The notes beneath the pieces were generated by a model. That model worked only from the letters and a program-made list of their open reading frames with translations, did not search any database and had not been told where the DNA came from. Positions 7,908 through 10,427 of a stretch of DNA of 10,427 nt are shown here, piece by piece. Made by a program: the position numbers and the translations under genes. Source of the DNA: CBFCZU01 sp965602635 (GTDB taxonomy: Bacteria; Planctomycetota; Phycisphaerae; SM23-33); the NCBI GenBank assembly GCA_965602635.1, contig CBFCZU010000153.1, positions 1 through 10,427 of the forward strand, read 5' to 3'. Positions within the stretch are counted from its first letter, which is position 1. Every line of letters begins with the position of its first letter.

Positions 7908-9998
7908 TCAACGGGCACGCAGATAGCCCAGCCCGGTCAGCCAGCGCTCCGTCTCGGCCAGCGCGCGGTTGATTGTCTCGGGTTCCCCGTAGCCGGGCAG
8001 CAGGAACGCATGCCCGGCGTCAGGCAACCGGACGAACTCGACCTTGTTGCGCGCTTTCCGCATCGCGTCCACGAACCGCTCGCTCCCACGGATCGGCGTC
8101 ACCTTGTCCACCTCGCCGTGCACGACCAGCGTGGGCGGCGCGCCCGCCGCGACGTGGTGCGCGGGAGAGAGTGCCCGCCGCTCATCCGCCGTGTAAGAGG
8201 CGTCCATCCGCCATCCGTCGGCCGAGGCGGTGTCGATGACGGGGTTGAACAGGATCAGAGCGTTGGCGCGCGCCGGCTGGGGCGCCATCAGCCCCGCGCA
8301 GGCCGCGAGATGGCCGCCGGCCGATTCGCCGGCCACGGCGATCCGCGCCGGGTCGATGCCCCAGTCGGCGGCGTGGGCGCGCACCCACGCCACGGCCGCC
8401 TGGGCGTCCGCCACGCAGTCCGGCAAGCGCACCCCAGGCGCGGCGGTCAGCCGGTAGCTGATGTTGACGGCCACCAGCCCCTTGCCGGCGAACCAGCGGG
8501 CATGCGGCGCCAGCAAGTCGCGGGTCCCGCCGCTCCAGCCCCCGCCATGGATCAGCACGATGGCCGGCCGTTTCGCGCCGTCCACCCGCGCGGGGAGTGT
8601 CCGGTAGACGTCGAGCGTTCGGCCGGGGGCATACTGCGCAGATTGAGGTCGGATCGCGGGCGCGGCGTCCAACACGCAAGCGGACGGCCGGAGTTCGGAC
8701 GCCCGTTTGCCGTCCGTGATTCGGACCATCTCGGCTTCGACCATGCGCAAGACGCTTTCCGCGATGATCCCGCTGGTGGGCAGGATCTTGATGTCGTAGC
8801 CCGGCACCTCCACGACGGCGTCGCCGAAGTCCCAGCGCTGGTCGATGAACAGTTCATCCCTGCCGATGGCCTGCATCCCGTGTCCCGCCTCCGTTCGCCA
8901 GCCCGAGAAACTCCAGGCCAGGAGCGCGCCGTCGGTGCGCATGCGGGCGGCCTCCTCGGCAATCGGCCACAGGTCGTCGAAGTTGACGCAGAAGACCAGG
9001 TCGCAGGGCTGAAGGCCCTCCTTTGGGCGCCGCACTTTCCATTTCTCGCTCATCGGGACGAAGTAGCCCGGGTCGAAGGGCGCGTCTGACCGTCTCCCGG
9101 ACTGAATGTGCGTCATCCGGATAAGGAAGCAGCGCCGCCCGCTCTTCAACGTCGTCACCGCCTTGGCCGCGAGCTGGCGGATATCCGCGCGTTCGTGGCG
9201 CCAGACATCGGAAACATCCTTGCGGAGGGCTCCCAGGTATGCCTTGCCAAGCAGTCCTGCCTCGACGGGAGGGGGCTTGGTGCTGTGGAACTTCAGATTG
9301 CCGCTCTTCATAATACGTTCGGCCCGCTCCTTGCCGCCCGGCACCGAGTACCCCAAGTAGATGGAGGGCATTTTGCCCCGCCGCGTGCAGGCCGCCACGA
9401 ACTCGCCGGTCCAGACCCACAAAGCCACCGCGCCCCCGGCTCGGTCGATGGGGACCAGCCGCCGCCCTTCTTCGCACGCGAGCAAGCCGCCGCTTTCGGC
9501 GTGATGGGTCACGACAATCGCGGTGGTCGCCGCCTTGGGGAGCTGCGCCTGCTTCACCATCCACCACGGGGCGAATACCACCGCCGATCTGGGCGCGTCT
9601 TCTCGCGTCGCCCAACGCCTCACCTCCTCTGGGGTCTGCGGGAAGATCAGCCTGATGGTCCGGCCCCGCGCGAAGTTCATCTCCATGATACCCCCGCTGC
9701 GCCCGATCGGCTCGCCGCTCAACCCGGGCTCGCCCTCCGCCCGGATCCCGTAGCCTTCCGGAACGTCAACGTACAGTCGCGCGGCTTCTTCCGCCGAACG
9801 CGTGATGGCAGGAAGCCGTTTCTCAATGTCGTCCATGCACGTCTCGATCCACCGCACGTATGCCTCCGCGCCGCCGTCGTTCGCGCGGTCGGGCGCCGGG
9901 AGCTCTCTTGCGGTGGACGGAACGGCGCAACAGCCGGCTGCCAGGAGCGTGAGCAAGATCCCGATGAGTGAAGTCCGCCTTGCGTATCGCGTTCTCAT
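7908..9998 (-). CDS. Predicted lipoprotein: SIS-like region fused to alpha/beta-hydrolase esterase
   Basis: Starting at ATG 9998 the protein has 696 residues; a GTG ten codons earlier (10028) is possible but has no visible Shine-Dalgarno. The N-terminus is a lipoprotein-type signal (MRTRYARR, hydrophobic core, LLAAGC with Cys23). Residues ~40-430 resemble, weakly, phosphosugar-binding SIS proteins of the SIS_2/UPF0309 kind. The best match is the ending GDAVVEVPGYDIKILPTSGI (392-411), with a helix-strand start at ADIRQLAAKAVTTLKSGRRC (271-290). Residues ~450-696 are a clear alpha/beta-hydrolase of the carbohydrate/acyl-esterase type: oxyanion-hole HGGGW (484-488), nucleophile Ser559 in GESAGG, Asp631 in HGEVDKVTP and His663 in DAGHAF complete a catalytic triad. 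It probably removes acyl groups from glycans outside the cytoplasm. The gene lies 45 bases after the SGNH hydrolase gene. The esterase call is strong; the SIS call is tentative. Confidence 0.85.
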   Translation of the reverse strand: MRTRYARRTSLIGILLTLLAAGCCAVPSTARELPAPDRANDGGAEAYVRWIETCMDDIEKRLPAITRSAEEAARLYVDVPEGYGIRAEGEPGLSGEPIGRSGGIMEMNFARGRTIRLIFPQTPEEVRRWATREDAPRSAVVFAPWWMVKQAQLPKAATTAIVVTHHAESGGLLACEEGRRLVPIDRAGGAVALWVWTGEFVAACTRRGKMPSIYLGYSVPGGKERAERIMKSGNLKFHSTKPPPVEAGLLGKAYLGALRKDVSDVWRHERADIRQLAAKAVTTLKSGRRCFLIRMTHIQSGRRSDAPFDPGYFVPMSEKWKVRRPKEGLQPCDLVFCVNFDDLWPIAEEAARMRTDGALLAWSFSGWRTEAGHGMQAIGRDELFIDQRWDFGDAVVEVPGYDIKILPTSGIIAESVLRMVEAEMVRITDGKRASELRPSACVLDAAPAIRPQSAQYAPGRTLDVYRTLPARVDGAKRPAIVLIHGGGWSGGTRDLLAPHARWFAGKGLVAVNISYRLTAAPGVRLPDCVADAQAAVAWVRAHAADWGIDPARIAVAGESAGGHLAACAGLMAPQPARANALILFNPVIDTASADGWRMDASYTADERRALSPAHHVAAGAPPTLVVHGEVDKVTPIRGSERFVDAMRKARNKVEFVRLPDAGHAFLLPGYGEPETINRALAETERWLTGLGYLRAR

Positions 9999-10043
9999 GT
10001 TCTGGATCCATCCGGTTTCGTTCGACACAGAGGGTTGTCTCAG

Positions 10044-10427
10044 TCAGTCTTCCTTGGGCTCAAAGAAGCGGGTCAGAATTCGCGCCAGGATCTGCTTGCC
10101 GCGGCCGTTGGCGTGGATCGGGTCGCGGGAGACCACGTTGTAGGCCAGTTGCGACCGGAGCATGTAGTCGTCCCACGCGCGACGCAGGTCGAAGAACTCG
10201 ACCTTCTCCTCGCGGGACATCCGACGCATCCGGCGGGTGAACTGCTCCATCTCCCTCATCGCGGTCGGAATTGGCTTGCTCTTGAGGTGTGCCCGCCGGA
10301 TGGTCCCCTCGGGCGTCACCGCGCCGCTCATGACGAGGATCTCGCAATCGGACCCCTCCCGAACCTGCCGGATCACGCTACGGATCGCGTCGGGGTCGAA
10401 GTGGTGGCTGATGCCGGCGATCAGGAG
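10044..10427 (-). CDS. SGNH/GDSL-type hydrolase, C-terminal part (5' end outside window)
   Basis: The reading frame is open to the right edge and ends in TGA at 10044, giving 127 residues of a longer protein. The last segment has the SGNH block V signature, RDPIHANGRGKQILARIL, in which the Asp and His of D-x-x-H complete the catalytic triad. The first residues (LLIAGISHHFDPDAIRSVI, then CEILVMSGAVTPEG) fit the central strand-helix-strand part of the same fold. The catalytic Ser block (GDS) would lie beyond the edge, so activity cannot be confirmed. SGNH enzymes of this kind are often acyl-esterases acting on polysaccharides. Here it would be the first visible gene of the operon, next to a second esterase. 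A GTG at 10376 is only an internal codon, since coding sense continues upstream of it. Confidence 0.8.
   Translation of the reverse strand, partial: LLIAGISHHFDPDAIRSVIRQVREGSDCEILVMSGAVTPEGTIRRAHLKSKPIPTAMREMEQFTRRMRRMSREEKVEFFDLRRAWDDYMLRSQLAYNVVSRDPIHANGRGKQILARILTRFFEPKED

Noticed and set aside
7578..9089. 503-codon plus-strand ORF opposite the DUF5107 and esterase genes
   Set aside because: It spans the boundary of two well-supported minus-strand genes and shows no motif; long antisense frames are common at this base composition.

Overview
The window is a compact run of six genes, all read on the minus strand (right to left), in DNA that is about two-thirds G+C by eye. Every gene with a visible N-terminus starts with a secretion signal. 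The families present are a GH42-like beta-galactosidase with a glutamine-amidotransferase-like N-terminal domain, a DUF5107/TPR protein, an SGNH hydrolase and an alpha/beta-hydrolase esterase. This content is typical of the Planctomycetes/Lentisphaerae/Verrucomicrobia (PVC) group and of similar polysaccharide-degrading environmental bacteria. Phylum placement is inference; no rRNA or other marker lies in the window.

Layout in transcription order. (1) 10427-10044: C-terminal part of an SGNH/GDSL hydrolase whose start lies beyond the right edge. (2) 9998-7908: a predicted lipoprotein joining a phosphosugar-binding (SIS)-like region to an alpha/beta-hydrolase esterase domain. (3) 7888-5807: a secreted DUF5107 protein with a C-terminal TPR-like tail. 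(4) 5754-4105: a 549-residue secreted protein of unknown function built from two tandem copies of a beta-rich unit. (5) 4100 to about 3794/3771: a short secreted ORF that seems to change reading frame and is probably broken or degenerate. (6) 3774-1: a very large secreted GH42-like glycoside hydrolase, interrupted by one frame change near 1886-1891 and running off the left edge.

The gaps are 45, 19, 52 and 4 bases, then either a 4-base overlap or a 19-base gap, and several starts have good Shine-Dalgarno sequences. This fits one operon whose promoter lies beyond the right edge. I see no terminator, tRNA, rRNA, CRISPR array, insertion sequence or regulatory gene. No intergenic stretch exceeds 60 bases.

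Read together, the genes suggest extracytoplasmic breakdown of an acylated, galactose-type or other complex glycan: two esterase-type hydrolases to remove acyl groups, a galactosidase-like enzyme, and accessory carbohydrate-binding or mutarotase-fold proteins. The substrate cannot be read from the sequence. The most unusual items are the secreted SIS-like/esterase fusion, the duplicated unknown protein (4), and the frame change at a G6 run inside a perfect 8-bp hairpin in gene (6).
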